NCBI GenBank assembly: GCA_018699075.1
Contig: JABIPV010000323.1
Coordinates: forward strand, 1-20,539
DNA: 20,539 nt
Direction of reading: 5' to 3'
DNA from: Kordiimonadaceae bacterium
Lineage (GTDB): Bacteria > Pseudomonadota > Alphaproteobacteria > Sphingomonadales > Emcibacteraceae
Shown here: one piece after another, positions 7,582 through 15,058 of the stretch
Position numbering within the stretch: position 1 is the stretch's first letter
How the letters are laid out: each line of letters starts with the position of its first letter
Notes under the pieces: generated by a model
Told to the model about the DNA's origin: nothing
The model's database searches: none
What the model saw: the letters and a program-made list of their open reading frames with translations, nothing else
Translations under genes and position numbers: made by a program

Positions 7582-8298
7582 TTATAACTTACCTTCGTTT
7601 ACATAAACGATAGCTTTACCAAATGCTGTTGGATCATCGACATCAAGCCATAAACGGCCTTTAATATCAAAAGTACGCGCTTTATTTAGCGCACCGAGCA
7701 CGTTCATCGCACCGGAAATACTCTCATCGCCTTCTCTAAAACTTTGCTCTAATGCGTCAAACATAGCACTTGTGCAATAAAAAATACCCGTATCAAAAGC
7801 ATTATAATCCCGGATCACTTTGCCGATATTATCAATTTTCTTAGATGTACAATTAACTCTTGTCACATCTTCAAGATCTATTACTGGATTTTCAATATTA
7901 TAATCCACACAAAGCGTCACGGTATCTTCGTCATGATCCGACGAGAGAACATCTTTAATAATCTCAGGGTCAAATAGATGATCACACATGGTTAGAATGA
8001 AAGGTCCTTCTATGTGATCTTTCGCCGCATAAACGGAAAGACCATTTGGACGTTGCCATTCATCATTTATAATATGACTGATCGTAATGTTTTCCCGATC
8101 CGAAAGTTCATCTAAAAATGAACGAACTTTTGTACCGCGAAAACCCGTTACAATATAAAAATCGTCGAGACCACCTGTGCGGGCGTTTAAAATCACCCGC
8201 TCCAGAATAGGAATACCGTCAAGCTCAATAAGTGGCTTGCATTCTCCTTTGTCTCTCATTCGACTGCCTTGTCCGGCAGCTACAATTAAGCATTTCAC
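7582..8298 (-). CDS. Inositol-phosphate cytidylyltransferase-like nucleotidyltransferase
   Basis: A 238-residue single-domain NTP-transferase. The nucleotide-binding signature AAGQGSRM is at 7-14, followed by KPLIELDG (K21); the metal-binding Asp is D106 in ILTMCDHLF. LSVYAAKDHIEGPFILTMCD, FDTGIFY and WLDVDD closely follow, from memory, the IPCT half of the bifunctional IPCT/DIPPS enzyme of Archaeoglobus. That enzyme makes CDP-inositol from CTP and inositol phosphate. The start is GTG (8298-8296), overlapping the TGA of the upstream inositol phosphate synthase gene by 4 bases, so the two are translationally coupled and the synthase product is the natural substrate. The CDP-alcohol phosphotransferase at 3576-4487 would be the downstream enzyme. 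The alternative is a phosphocholine (LicC-like) or sugar-phosphate nucleotidyltransferase; the coupling argues for inositol. Confidence 0.78.
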   Translation of the reverse strand: MKCLIVAAGQGSRMRDKGECKPLIELDGIPILERVILNARTGGLDDFYIVTGFRGTKVRSFLDELSDRENITISHIINDEWQRPNGLSVYAAKDHIEGPFILTMCDHLFDPEIIKDVLSSDHDEDTVTLCVDYNIENPVIDLEDVTRVNCTSKKIDNIGKVIRDYNAFDTGIFYCTSAMFDALEQSFREGDESISGAMNVLGALNKARTFDIKGRLWLDVDDPTAFGKAIVYVNEGKL

Positions 8299-9422
8299 TC
8301 TGCAGCACTCGCAGAAGCGATGCGTGAAGCAATAAACTCTTCCGTCATATCGTATGCTTGGTCATCAGTGAATTGCTTTGGTGGATGCTTACAGAAATAT
8401 GCAGATGCTGCCGTAAGAATGCCACCTTCACCGTTCATAAGCGCAAGCTTACAACAACGGATCATATCGATCGCCACACCCGCTGAATTCGGGCTATCTT
8501 CAACACTAAGACGCATTTCAAGGTTCATTGGAACACCGCCGAATAGATCGCCTTCCATGCGTAGGAAACATACTTTGTTATCATTCTGCCACGGAATATA
8601 ATCACTTGGACCAACATGAATATTATCATCATCAAGACGCGTTCCTGCTACTGACTGTACAGCTTCGGTTTTTGAAATTTTCTTAGACTTCAAACGATCC
8701 GCATTTTTCATATTTAGAAAGTCAGTGTTGCCACCAGTGTTAAGCTGATAAGTACGCTCCAACACAACACCACGTTTTGCAAAAAGGTCAGTAAGTGTTC
8801 TATGTGTAATCGTTGCACCAAGTTGGGCTTTAATATCGTCACCGATGATAGGAAGATTAGCTTTTTCAAACTTTTCTGCCCATTCTGGGTTGCTGGCGAT
8901 AAATACAGGCATGTTATTAATAAAACCAATACCAGCTTCAAGAGCACATTCAGCGTAAAATTTCGCGGCTTCTTCTGAACCAACAGGCATATAGTTGGTA
9001 AGAATTTCAGCACCACTTTCTTTTAATTCACGAACGATATCTTCTTTTGATGCAGACGCCGTTCCATCAAGAACGAATGTACGGCTATCATCAAATTCAG
9101 CCATATGCGGTGAAACACCGTCTAGGATGTTACCCATTTTAACAATGGTTCCGCTTTTGGGAAGATCACTGAGAAATACTGTTGTACAGTTTGGTTTTTC
9201 AAAAATAGCCTCGTTTACGTCTTTACCAACTTTACGGCTATCCACATCAAACGCCGCCACAACGTCAATATCACATGGACGGTAACCGGCCACTTGCCAA
9301 TGCATCAAACCAGGGACGATTTTATCTTGGCCCGCACGTTCAGGCGTATAGTAATAGATCCCTTGGATTAATGAACTTGCGCAGTTACCAATACCAGCTA
9401 TGGCAATTTTAATTTTCGACAT
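8295..9422 (-). CDS. ino1: myo-Inositol-3-phosphate synthase, short bacterial (actinobacterial-like) type
   Basis: Converts glucose-6-phosphate to 1L-myo-inositol-1-phosphate (same as D-inositol-3-phosphate) with NAD. The 375-residue length fits the bacterial/archaeal INO1 class (M. tuberculosis Ino1 is similar) rather than the 500-residue eukaryotic type. Visible signatures are the NAD-binding AIAGIGNCASSLIQG at 7-21, GDDIKAQLGATITHRTL, YQLNTGGNTDFLNM and GVPMNLEMRLSVEDSPNSAG. ATG 9422 is chosen because MSKIKIAIAG is the normal N-terminus and AAAGG lies 9 bases upstream; the frame extends 23 codons further but that stretch is basic and non-homologous. It is the first gene of a two-gene operon with the cytidylyltransferase-like gene (4-base overlap). 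Confidence 0.93.
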   Translation of the reverse strand: MSKIKIAIAGIGNCASSLIQGIYYYTPERAGQDKIVPGLMHWQVAGYRPCDIDVVAAFDVDSRKVGKDVNEAIFEKPNCTTVFLSDLPKSGTIVKMGNILDGVSPHMAEFDDSRTFVLDGTASASKEDIVRELKESGAEILTNYMPVGSEEAAKFYAECALEAGIGFINNMPVFIASNPEWAEKFEKANLPIIGDDIKAQLGATITHRTLTDLFAKRGVVLERTYQLNTGGNTDFLNMKNADRLKSKKISKTEAVQSVAGTRLDDDNIHVGPSDYIPWQNDNKVCFLRMEGDLFGGVPMNLEMRLSVEDSPNSAGVAIDMIRCCKLALMNGEGGILTAASAYFCKHPPKQFTDDQAYDMTEEFIASRIASASAAE

Positions 9423-9495
9423 GTTTTTATACCTTTGTCTAATTCTTATTTTAAATATCACCTTCTCTTTCAAAAAGGCCCACTTTTCCAAGCGC

Positions 9496-9525
9496 TTTAT
9501 AATCTATTTCATATAAAGATGCCAA
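9496..9525 (-). promoter_or_regulatory. Candidate promoter of the inositol operon
   Basis: On the minus strand TTGGCA (9525-9520) and TATAAA (9501-9496) are separated by 18 bases, each at least 4/6 to the sigma-70 consensus. The predicted transcript starts about 70 bases upstream of the ino1 ATG at 9422. Confidence 0.5.
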
Positions 9526-9576
9526 GCATTTAACTGTTACATGAAACCCCATTAAAGTAATTGTGTTAATTCAACC

Positions 9577-9605
9577 TTGGAACTGAGCTAATTTTGCTTT
9601 ATAGC
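9577..9605 (+). promoter_or_regulatory. Candidate promoter of the FKBP lipoprotein gene
   Basis: TTGGAA (9577-9582) and TATAGC (9600-9605) are 17 bases apart. The start site would lie about 35 bases before ATG 9649. It is divergent from the inositol operon promoter, about 50 bases away. Confidence 0.45.
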
Positions 9606-9648
9606 AGGGGTGGAATTATTACAAAACAACCACAAAACGGAGTGTTTA

Positions 9649-10158
9649 ATGCCTCAAAACCTTAATAAATTCACCAAATCTGCCGCACTATTTGCCGCAG
9701 TATTGATCACTGCATCATGCGGTGAAACAGCCCCTGAACAAGAAAATGTTCAAGATACCAACGAAATGGAGCAACAAGTGACAACAGAGAATAGTTTCTT
9801 AGAAGAAAACGCAACCAAAGAAGGCGTATCAGTAACAGATAGCGGACTTCAGTATAAAGTTTTGCTTGAAGGTACAGGCAAAAGCCCCGCCGCCACAGAC
9901 AGAGTGACCGTTCATTATGAAGGCACCCTTACAGACGGCACAGTATTTGACAGTTCATACGATCGCGGACAACCGATTGATTTTGGTCTAAATCAAGTAA
10001 TTCGTGGTTGGACAGAAGGCGTTCAGCTTATGAAAGAAGGCGCAAAATATAAATTCTTTATCCCTTCAGAACTTGCTTATGGTCCACGCGGTGCAGGCGC
10101 ATTAATTGGTCCAAATTCTGATCTTATTTTCACCGTGGAACTCATTCGCGTAAATTAA
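9649..10158 (+). CDS. FKBP-type peptidyl-prolyl isomerase, predicted lipoprotein
   Basis: A 169-residue protein. Residues 1-23 form a signal peptide ending in a lipobox-like ITAS before C24, so it is probably a lipid-anchored envelope protein. A Glu/Gln/Thr-rich linker follows, about residues 25-60. The FKBP domain runs from about 62 to the C-terminus, with GLQYKVL, VTVHYEGTLTDGTVFDSSYD, VIRGWTEGVQLM and PSELAYGPRGAG. The family isomerises X-Pro bonds and helps fold exported proteins. ATG 9649 is preceded by ACGGAG at a 6-base spacing; an in-frame GTG at 9610 would bury the signal peptide. The gene is monocistronic, with its own promoter candidate and a strong terminator. Confidence 0.92.
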   Translation: MPQNLNKFTKSAALFAAVLITASCGETAPEQENVQDTNEMEQQVTTENSFLEENATKEGVSVTDSGLQYKVLLEGTGKSPAATDRVTVHYEGTLTDGTVFDSSYDRGQPIDFGLNQVIRGWTEGVQLMKEGAKYKFFIPSELAYGPRGAGALIGPNSDLIFTVELIRVN

Positions 10159-10179
10159 ACTTAGAACTATAAATGATAG

Positions 10180-10208
10180 AAAAAGGAGCCTTTTGGGCTC
10201 CTTTTTTT
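10180..10208 (+). terminator. Rho-independent terminator after the FKBP gene
   Basis: AAAAAGGAGCC (10180-10190) pairs with GGCTCCTTTTT (10196-10206) across a 5-base loop, followed by a T-run (10202-10208). It begins 22 bases after the FKBP stop and could work in both directions because of the A-run on the left. Confidence 0.92.
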
Positions 10209-10426
10209 GTATCTTAGACTGAGATATTAATTTTCCATGGCAAATAATATTACACTTTGATTCCGGCAATCAGAGAATAAAAGAGCTTATATTAAAGTAA
10301 ATATTCTGACAAAATGAAAATCCGCAAATGTCTGCTTTCGGTCATAAGCGGGTACTTAGAAGGGACTGTATTTATCGAAAATCACGATTACCGCAACTGC
10401 CACGTTCGATCAAGAGCACACGTTCG
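10209..10426. other. Non-coding gap with short imperfect repeats
   Basis: I see no convincing gene here. There is an imperfect inverted repeat around 10330-10353 (TCTGCTT against AAGCGGG, with G-T pairs). CACGTTCG occurs as a direct repeat at 10401-10408 and 10419-10426. The segment from 10320 to 10426 is richer in GC than its surroundings and may be a decayed element. Confidence 0.4.
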
Positions 10427-10454
10427 TTGACCTTTGTTAGTTGCTTGGTAGAAT
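10427..10454 (+). promoter_or_regulatory. Promoter candidate for the CNNM/CBS gene
   Basis: TTGACC (10427-10432) and TAGAAT (10449-10454) are 16 bases apart, each 5/6 to the sigma-70 consensus. The transcript would start near 10461 and carry a leader of about 100 bases containing a short ORF. Confidence 0.55.
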
Positions 10455-10485
10455 ACATCAGTAACCAATTAAAACGGAAAAATTT

Positions 10486-10548
10486 ATGAACTTTGACTTA
10501 ACCCTATCTGACCTAATTCATATCTTGATCTTGCAACTTAACATTTGA
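10486..10548 (+). CDS. Possible 20-codon leader peptide
   Basis: ATG at 10486 follows a CGGAAA stretch and encodes MNFDLTLSDLIHILILQLNI, rich in Leu and Ile. Its TGA (10546-10548) overlaps the GAGGAAAA ribosome binding site of the CNNM/CBS gene, 15 bases before ATG 10564. The arrangement fits a translated leader coupled to the main gene, but such a short ORF may be chance. Confidence 0.3.
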   Translation: MNFDLTLSDLIHILILQLNI

Positions 10549-10563
10549 GGAAAAAATCATAAA

Positions 10564-11634
10564 ATGACTCTGTTAATTACATATTTATTGTTAGCCCTAA
10601 TTGTTTCTAGCTTTTGTTCAATATCTGAAGCGGTTTTGCTATCTGTTCGCCCGTCTTATGTCGCTACTTTAAAAAATAAAGGCAATAAATCTGCGTTGAT
10701 TTTACAAAAATTGACAGATAACCTTGACCGTCCACTGGCTGCAATTTTAACAGCCAATACAATTGCGCACACGGTTGGTGCTGCAGGTGTCGGCGCACAA
10801 TCATCCCTGTTGTTTGGAAATCAATATTTAGGGCTAACGTCTGCTATTTTGACCCTTCTTATTCTCGTATTATCTGAAATTATACCAAAGACGTTGGGTG
10901 CTAATTATTGGAAGCAACTTGCACCCATTTTTGCAATACTGATTGACTGGTTAACAAGACTATTGGCACCGTTTGTATGGATGTCAGAGAAACTGACCCG
11001 TCTGATTTTACGCTCGAGCGCAGATGCCACTACTTTCAGCCGTGCTGAGATAAAAGCAATGGCGGAAATTGGTACCGAAGAAGGCTTGCTGCAGCCGAAA
11101 GAACTTAAAATTGTTAAGAATTTAATGAATATCAGCAAATTATCGGTGCGGACAATCATGACTCCGCGGTCCGCGATTTTTGCGCAGGCTGCGACAATGA
11201 CGGTGCAGGAATTCTTCTTGAAGCATGACGACAAACCCTTCTCTCGTATACCGCTTTATGACAAATTTCGCGATGATATGAACGGCTATGTGTTAAAAAC
11301 AGACCTGCTTATCGCACAGGCCAAAGATCAGTTTGATAAGCCCCTGTCAGAGTTTCGACGAAAGGTTTTAATGGTTTTAGATAATCGTAACACGTCTGAT
11401 GTTTTTGATTTACTGATGCACGAGAAAAGTCATATGGCCTTGGTGGTAGATGAATTTGGAACAATTCAGGGCCTTATTACGCAGGAAGATATTGTCGAGA
11501 CGTTAATTGGATTAGAGATTACCGATGAAACTGACAGGGTAGAAGATATGCAAACCCTTGCACATCAACGATGGCGAGACCGAATGGAAATAATGGGCTT
11601 AGATCCCGACATCATCAGTAAAGATGACAAATAA
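10564..11634 (+). CDS. CNNM/CorB-type membrane protein with CBS pair (hemolysin/TlyC-like, short form)
   Basis: A 356-residue protein. The CNNM (DUF21) membrane domain covers about residues 1-150, with three to four helices, SISEAVLLS near 19-27 and the conserved SEIIPKTLG at 104-112. A CBS pair covers about 185-310, starting with VRTIMTPR and containing HMALVVDEFGTIQGLITQED. The family includes CorB/CorC-like proteins linked to Mg2+/Co2+ efflux or resistance; the CBS pair senses adenine nucleotides. The C-terminal CorC_HlyC domain of longer relatives is absent; the protein ends about 45 residues after the CBS pair. The start ATG 10564 has GAGGAAAA upstream and a hydrophobic first helix. Ion specificity cannot be read from sequence. 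Confidence 0.88.
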   Translation: MTLLITYLLLALIVSSFCSISEAVLLSVRPSYVATLKNKGNKSALILQKLTDNLDRPLAAILTANTIAHTVGAAGVGAQSSLLFGNQYLGLTSAILTLLILVLSEIIPKTLGANYWKQLAPIFAILIDWLTRLLAPFVWMSEKLTRLILRSSADATTFSRAEIKAMAEIGTEEGLLQPKELKIVKNLMNISKLSVRTIMTPRSAIFAQAATMTVQEFFLKHDDKPFSRIPLYDKFRDDMNGYVLKTDLLIAQAKDQFDKPLSEFRRKVLMVLDNRNTSDVFDLLMHEKSHMALVVDEFGTIQGLITQEDIVETLIGLEITDETDRVEDMQTLAHQRWRDRMEIMGLDPDIISKDDK

Positions 11635-11818
11635 ATGTCTGCGTTGAGGTTGATGCATAAGTTATTAAAATTCAAAACTATCTGTAGCATTTGGCTCGCC
11701 AGAAACTCAGTGGGAGAGCAGCCTGTTTTTGTTACGTAAACGACTGTCCTCTTTAGGCTAAAACCCGTTGTTCGTAGCACGGTATTAAAAACGGTCATTC
11801 ACGTATTTTAAACTAAAA

Positions 11819-11884
11819 CGACCCCGGGGGGATATGCATGAAAGTGAGGGGAAAGGGGGATGTTCACACAAATAACCGGGGCCG
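11819..11884 (-). terminator. GC-rich long-loop hairpin downstream of the lipoprotein gene
   Basis: Read on the minus strand, CGGCCCCGG (11884-11876) pairs with CCGGGGTCG (11827-11819), with one G-T pair. The loop is about 48 bases and TTTTAGTTT follows. The position, 36 bases beyond the lipoprotein stop at 11920, suits a terminator; the long loop is atypical. The loop itself is C-rich on this strand. The rest of 11635-11919 shows nothing else recognisable. Confidence 0.35.
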
Positions 11885-11919
11885 CTTATTACTTTTACTA
11901 AGGGGGTAATATACTTTAA

Positions 11920-12396
11920 TTAACCTTGATCGTTGACGATCTTCCAGTTTCCATCTGGTTGGCGACAAGCTTTACCGTAAGCTTGCTCTGTTTCACCACC
12001 GATGGTCACAGTTTGCTGATATTCTCTACAATATTGACCTTCACGATTTTGCGTTGCCGCTTGGGGAACATAGCTTCCTGAATTGCCTGTATCTGGATTA
12101 TACCAAGAAGATGTTTGACCTGTTGGATATGATTCCAATGCAACATTTTGCGCATGATACATTTTAAGTTCATCGGCTTCATCCAGTTGCCGTCCAATGC
12201 TACTACCAATTGCCGCACCAGCGAATGTACCAAGAGCAACGCCAAACATTTGACCATCATGGCTATCGCCACCAATTGCTGATCCGATGAGCGCGCCACC
12301 AATAGCACCTGCGAATGTACCAAAACCTTGTTTAGATCCCTGCTCACATGCTGATAAACTAAACACACATAAAATTATGACTGTAATCTTTTTCAT
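11920..12396 (-). CDS. 17-kDa surface antigen-like glycine-zipper lipoprotein
   Basis: A 158-residue outer-membrane-type lipoprotein: signal peptide 1-16 with lipobox LSA before C17. A Gly/Ala-rich glycine-zipper segment follows, about residues 21-70 (FGTFAGAIGGALIGSAIGG and a second copy FGVALGTFAGAAIGSSIG). The C-terminal domain has EGQYCREYQQTVTIGG and GKACRQPDGNWKI, with two conserved Cys, as in the rickettsial 17-kDa antigen. The family is thought to sit in the outer membrane; its function is poorly known. ATG 12396 has GAGGAG upstream and gives a normal signal peptide; a longer frame to 12438 would not. It lies about 100 bases downstream of the sensor kinase gene and may be read with it or separately. 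Confidence 0.9.
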   Translation of the reverse strand: MKKITVIILCVFSLSACEQGSKQGFGTFAGAIGGALIGSAIGGDSHDGQMFGVALGTFAGAAIGSSIGRQLDEADELKMYHAQNVALESYPTGQTSSWYNPDTGNSGSYVPQAATQNREGQYCREYQQTVTIGGETEQAYGKACRQPDGNWKIVNDQG

Positions 12397-12498
12397 TTTG
12401 AACTCCTCACTTTTATTTTCATGAGTTAAGACTAACAAATATTATATGAATGAATGCTGAATATGAGGTTCAGGTAAGGGAAAGATCAAAAGCAAAAT

Positions 12499-13893
12499 TT
12501 AGACCGCGGGCAAAACAAGAGTAGCTGTTAAACCGGGATTTTTTTGGCATTTTTCGTTATCTTCAAGCTTTATTTTACCGCCATAAAGATCACTTAAATC
12601 TTTAACAATTGACAAGCCTAGACCTGACCCTGGTGTTTTCTCATCAAGCCTTTGACCACGGGCGAATACAGCTTCACGTGCTTTTTTATCAATACCCGGA
12701 CCATCATCAGAAATTTCAATCAAAAGAAGGTTACCGTCACGTTTACAGTCAATCGACACTTTCGCGTTTGCCCATTTGGCAGCATTTTCCATTAGATTAC
12801 CGGCCATCTCTTCAAAATCATTAACTTCACCTTTAAAGATTAGTTTTTCTTCTGTGGTTTGGGCATTTACCGTGATGACTTTACCTTCATATATTTTATT
12901 AAGCGCACGGGTAATATTGTGCAATGAAGGCATAATCGGGCTATGGCTGCTAATGGTTTTAATATTTGCAGAAACCCGTGCTCTTTTTAAATAATGATCG
13001 ACATATTTATGCATATTTTCTGTTTGTCGAGAAACCGTATTGGATAATTGACTATTGTCATTTCCCGCGCTCATTCTTGCTTCGTTTCTTAGCACGGCTA
13101 TTGGGGTTTTTAAAGCATGGGCAAGATTGCCCACCTGGGTTCGTGAGCGTTCGACAATTTCATTATTATGATCAAGAAGCGCATTTAGCTCATCCGCGAG
13201 AGGCTGAATTTCTTTTGGAAAATCTGTCGGTAAATATTCTTCTTCACCACTACGTACTTTACCAAGCGATTCTTTAATATGAGCGAGCGGCCTTAAACCC
13301 AAGAAAACCTGCAAGAGTGAAGCGGCAACAAGTCCAAGCCCCAAAGCACTTAAAGCAATCAACAATATATTATCAAATCTATCAGCCTGTGCATCAAGTT
13401 CTGACGTATCAATTGCTACGCTATAACGATATACCACATCGCTACCAAGAATGGTTACATCACGTTCTACTAATCTTAAAACCTGATCTTCAGGGCCTGT
13501 TGATTGGCGAAAAGATGTTGATTGAACCTGATTTGAAAAATCCACATCCAAATTAATATCCCAAAGTGACCGAGACCGTAAGGGACTAAAACCATCTGCT
13601 GCTATTTGCCAATACCACCCTGAATATGGTTGATCAAATCGCGGATCGACCATCGGACGATATAAACTAACCGATGATGCATCATCATCCGAACTAGCAC
13701 CTATTAAATTTTCAAGTAAACTATTTAAACGCTCATCGAAATTCTGTTCTAGAGTATCATGAAAAATCAAGGATAATAAATATCCTCCGAGCACTAAAGC
13801 CAGAGCAGTCCATACCACAGATATGGCGACCAATCGGACCCATAATGGCCTTTTACCAACATTTTCTTCTAGATCATGTTTCTTCGGCGACAA
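12499..13893 (-). CDS. Sensor histidine kinase of a PhoQ/FeuQ-like two-component system
   Basis: A 464-residue inner-membrane kinase. The first TM helix is about residues 17-42, a periplasmic sensor of about 130 residues follows, and the second TM is about 173-198. The HAMP region is about 199-250. The phospho-acceptor H259 lies in NLAHALKTPIAVLRNEARM. The ATPase domain has an N-box with N366 and N370 (GNLMENAAKWA), G1 ISDDGPGI at 394-401 and G2 GSGLGLSIV. The start is TTG at 13893 with GGGG 7 bases upstream; the 20-base overlap with the response regulator gene indicates translational coupling. The partner is therefore the regulator encoded just upstream. The periplasmic stimulus is not evident; divalent cations are known for the PhoQ family. 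Confidence 0.93.
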   Translation of the reverse strand: MSPKKHDLEENVGKRPLWVRLVAISVVWTALALVLGGYLLSLIFHDTLEQNFDERLNSLLENLIGASSDDDASSVSLYRPMVDPRFDQPYSGWYWQIAADGFSPLRSRSLWDINLDVDFSNQVQSTSFRQSTGPEDQVLRLVERDVTILGSDVVYRYSVAIDTSELDAQADRFDNILLIALSALGLGLVAASLLQVFLGLRPLAHIKESLGKVRSGEEEYLPTDFPKEIQPLADELNALLDHNNEIVERSRTQVGNLAHALKTPIAVLRNEARMSAGNDNSQLSNTVSRQTENMHKYVDHYLKRARVSANIKTISSHSPIMPSLHNITRALNKIYEGKVITVNAQTTEEKLIFKGEVNDFEEMAGNLMENAAKWANAKVSIDCKRDGNLLLIEISDDGPGIDKKAREAVFARGQRLDEKTPGSGLGLSIVKDLSDLYGGKIKLEDNEKCQKNPGLTATLVLPAV

Positions 13894-14539
13894 GCTGGTA
13901 CCCCAGTCCTCTTATGGTTTTAATGACATCAATACCGATTTTTTTGCGTACTCTCGTGACAAAAACTTCAATGGTATTTGAATCTCTATCAAAATCCTGA
14001 TCATAAATATGTTCTGTAAGTTCTGTTCTAGAAATAACTTTATCCGGATGATGCATCATATAAGAAAGCAATTTATATTCTTGCGCCGTTAATTTAATTG
14101 GCATCCCGTCAACAGTTACTTTGGAAGATACGCTGTTTAATGTAAGCCCTTTTATTGAAAGTTCCGCTGAGCTTTGCCCCGCTGAACGGCGAATTAAGGC
14201 TCGAATTCGCGCCAGCACTTCTTCGATTTGAAATGGTTTTGGTACATAATCATCTGCGCCGGCATCAAGTCCAGAAACTTTTTCCGACCATCCATCACGT
14301 GCGGTTAATATGAGTACCGGCGTCGCAATGCCACTCTCACGCCATTTACGCAGGATACTTAACCCATCCATAATAGGAAGTCCTAAATCAAGAATAATGG
14401 CATCGTAACTTTCCGTTTCCCCCAGAAAATGTGCATCTTCACCATTTAGTGAAGCATCCACCGCATATCCAGCATCTTCAAGAAATGCCTTTAATTGTCT
14501 TGATAAATCCGGGTCATCTTCCGCTAACAATAATCTCAT
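13874..14539 (-). CDS. OmpR/PhoP-family response regulator
   Basis: A 221-residue two-domain regulator. The receiver domain, about 1-118, has acidic pocket D8/D9, phospho-acceptor D51 (IILDLGLPIMDG), T79 and K101. The OmpR-type winged helix, about 127-220, includes LTAQEYKLLSYMMHHPDKVI, DSNTIEVFVTRVRKKI and the wing TIRGLGYQLV. Phosphorylated by the overlapping kinase, it should bind direct repeats and control transcription. It starts 6 bases after the stop of the PepSY gene; its AAAGG lies inside the last codons of that gene, so the two are coupled. Confidence 0.95.
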   Translation of the reverse strand: MRLLLAEDDPDLSRQLKAFLEDAGYAVDASLNGEDAHFLGETESYDAIILDLGLPIMDGLSILRKWRESGIATPVLILTARDGWSEKVSGLDAGADDYVPKPFQIEEVLARIRALIRRSAGQSSAELSIKGLTLNSVSSKVTVDGMPIKLTAQEYKLLSYMMHHPDKVISRTELTEHIYDQDFDRDSNTIEVFVTRVRKKIGIDVIKTIRGLGYQLVAEET

Positions 14540-14545
14540 GAAATT

Positions 14546-14965
14546 TTAACCTTTAACGTCAACAATTTTCGCACTTTTAGCATCTACTTTAACAGAAAGA
14601 AGTTTACCAGATTTTGTGAGCACACGCACATCATATAAATAATTTATTCCTTCTCTTTTAGGAACAAGAAGGCGAACATCAACAATCTCGCCGGGATGCG
14701 CCTTTCTTACCGCTTTACGGATAACAGAAAGTGATAAAATATTTCCAGAACGCACCGCATCACGGGCTTGATCATGTCTAAAGAATTGGTCAGGTACTCT
14801 TAATCTACCTTGAGAAGGCGGAATAATTGAATTTTGAATAGACCCAGGCCCCAACGTTCTCGGTTGTGGCGGCGTAATGTACCTCGGTGTTTGAGCATAA
14901 CTCACACCAAATGTCATTACAAAACATGCCAGTAGCATGAATATGTGCAAAGTGATTCTATTCAT
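14546..14965 (-). CDS. Exported PepSY-domain protein
   Basis: A 139-residue protein with a signal peptide (about 1-24, ending VSYAQ) and a Pro-rich stretch (TPPQPRTLGPG). A PepSY domain covers about 70-139, with LSVIRKAVRKAHPGEIVDVR and LYDVRVLTKSGKLLSVKVDA. PepSY proteins are periplasmic or secreted and are thought to inhibit proteases or sense envelope state. As first gene of the PepSY-regulator-kinase operon it may modulate the kinase or be a target; this is inference. ATG 14965 has only a weak ribosome binding site. Confidence 0.85.
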   Translation of the reverse strand: MNRITLHIFMLLACFVMTFGVSYAQTPRYITPPQPRTLGPGSIQNSIIPPSQGRLRVPDQFFRHDQARDAVRSGNILSLSVIRKAVRKAHPGEIVDVRLLVPKREGINYLYDVRVLTKSGKLLSVKVDAKSAKIVDVKG

Positions 14966-15058
14966 GCTCGAATATTAGCTTTCGTCGGCTTAATATAAGA
15001 TGAATAAACTTGTAATGTACTTTTAGCAATAAAAGGGGAAATATATCAAAACAGTCCC

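Noticed and set aside
8714..9016. 100-residue minus-strand frame inside the inositol phosphate synthase gene
   Set aside because: It lies wholly within the well-supported ino1 coding sequence in another frame of the same strand and has a low-complexity Leu/Val-rich translation.
9423..9491. N-terminal extension of inositol phosphate synthase
   Set aside because: The extra 23 residues precede the normal MSKIKIAIAG start and would span the AAAGG ribosome binding site; the promoter candidate lies just upstream at 9496-9525.
12609..13556. Several plus-strand frames of 70-100 residues opposite the sensor kinase
   Set aside because: They are antisense shadows of a kinase with all expected motifs, and their translations resemble no known protein.
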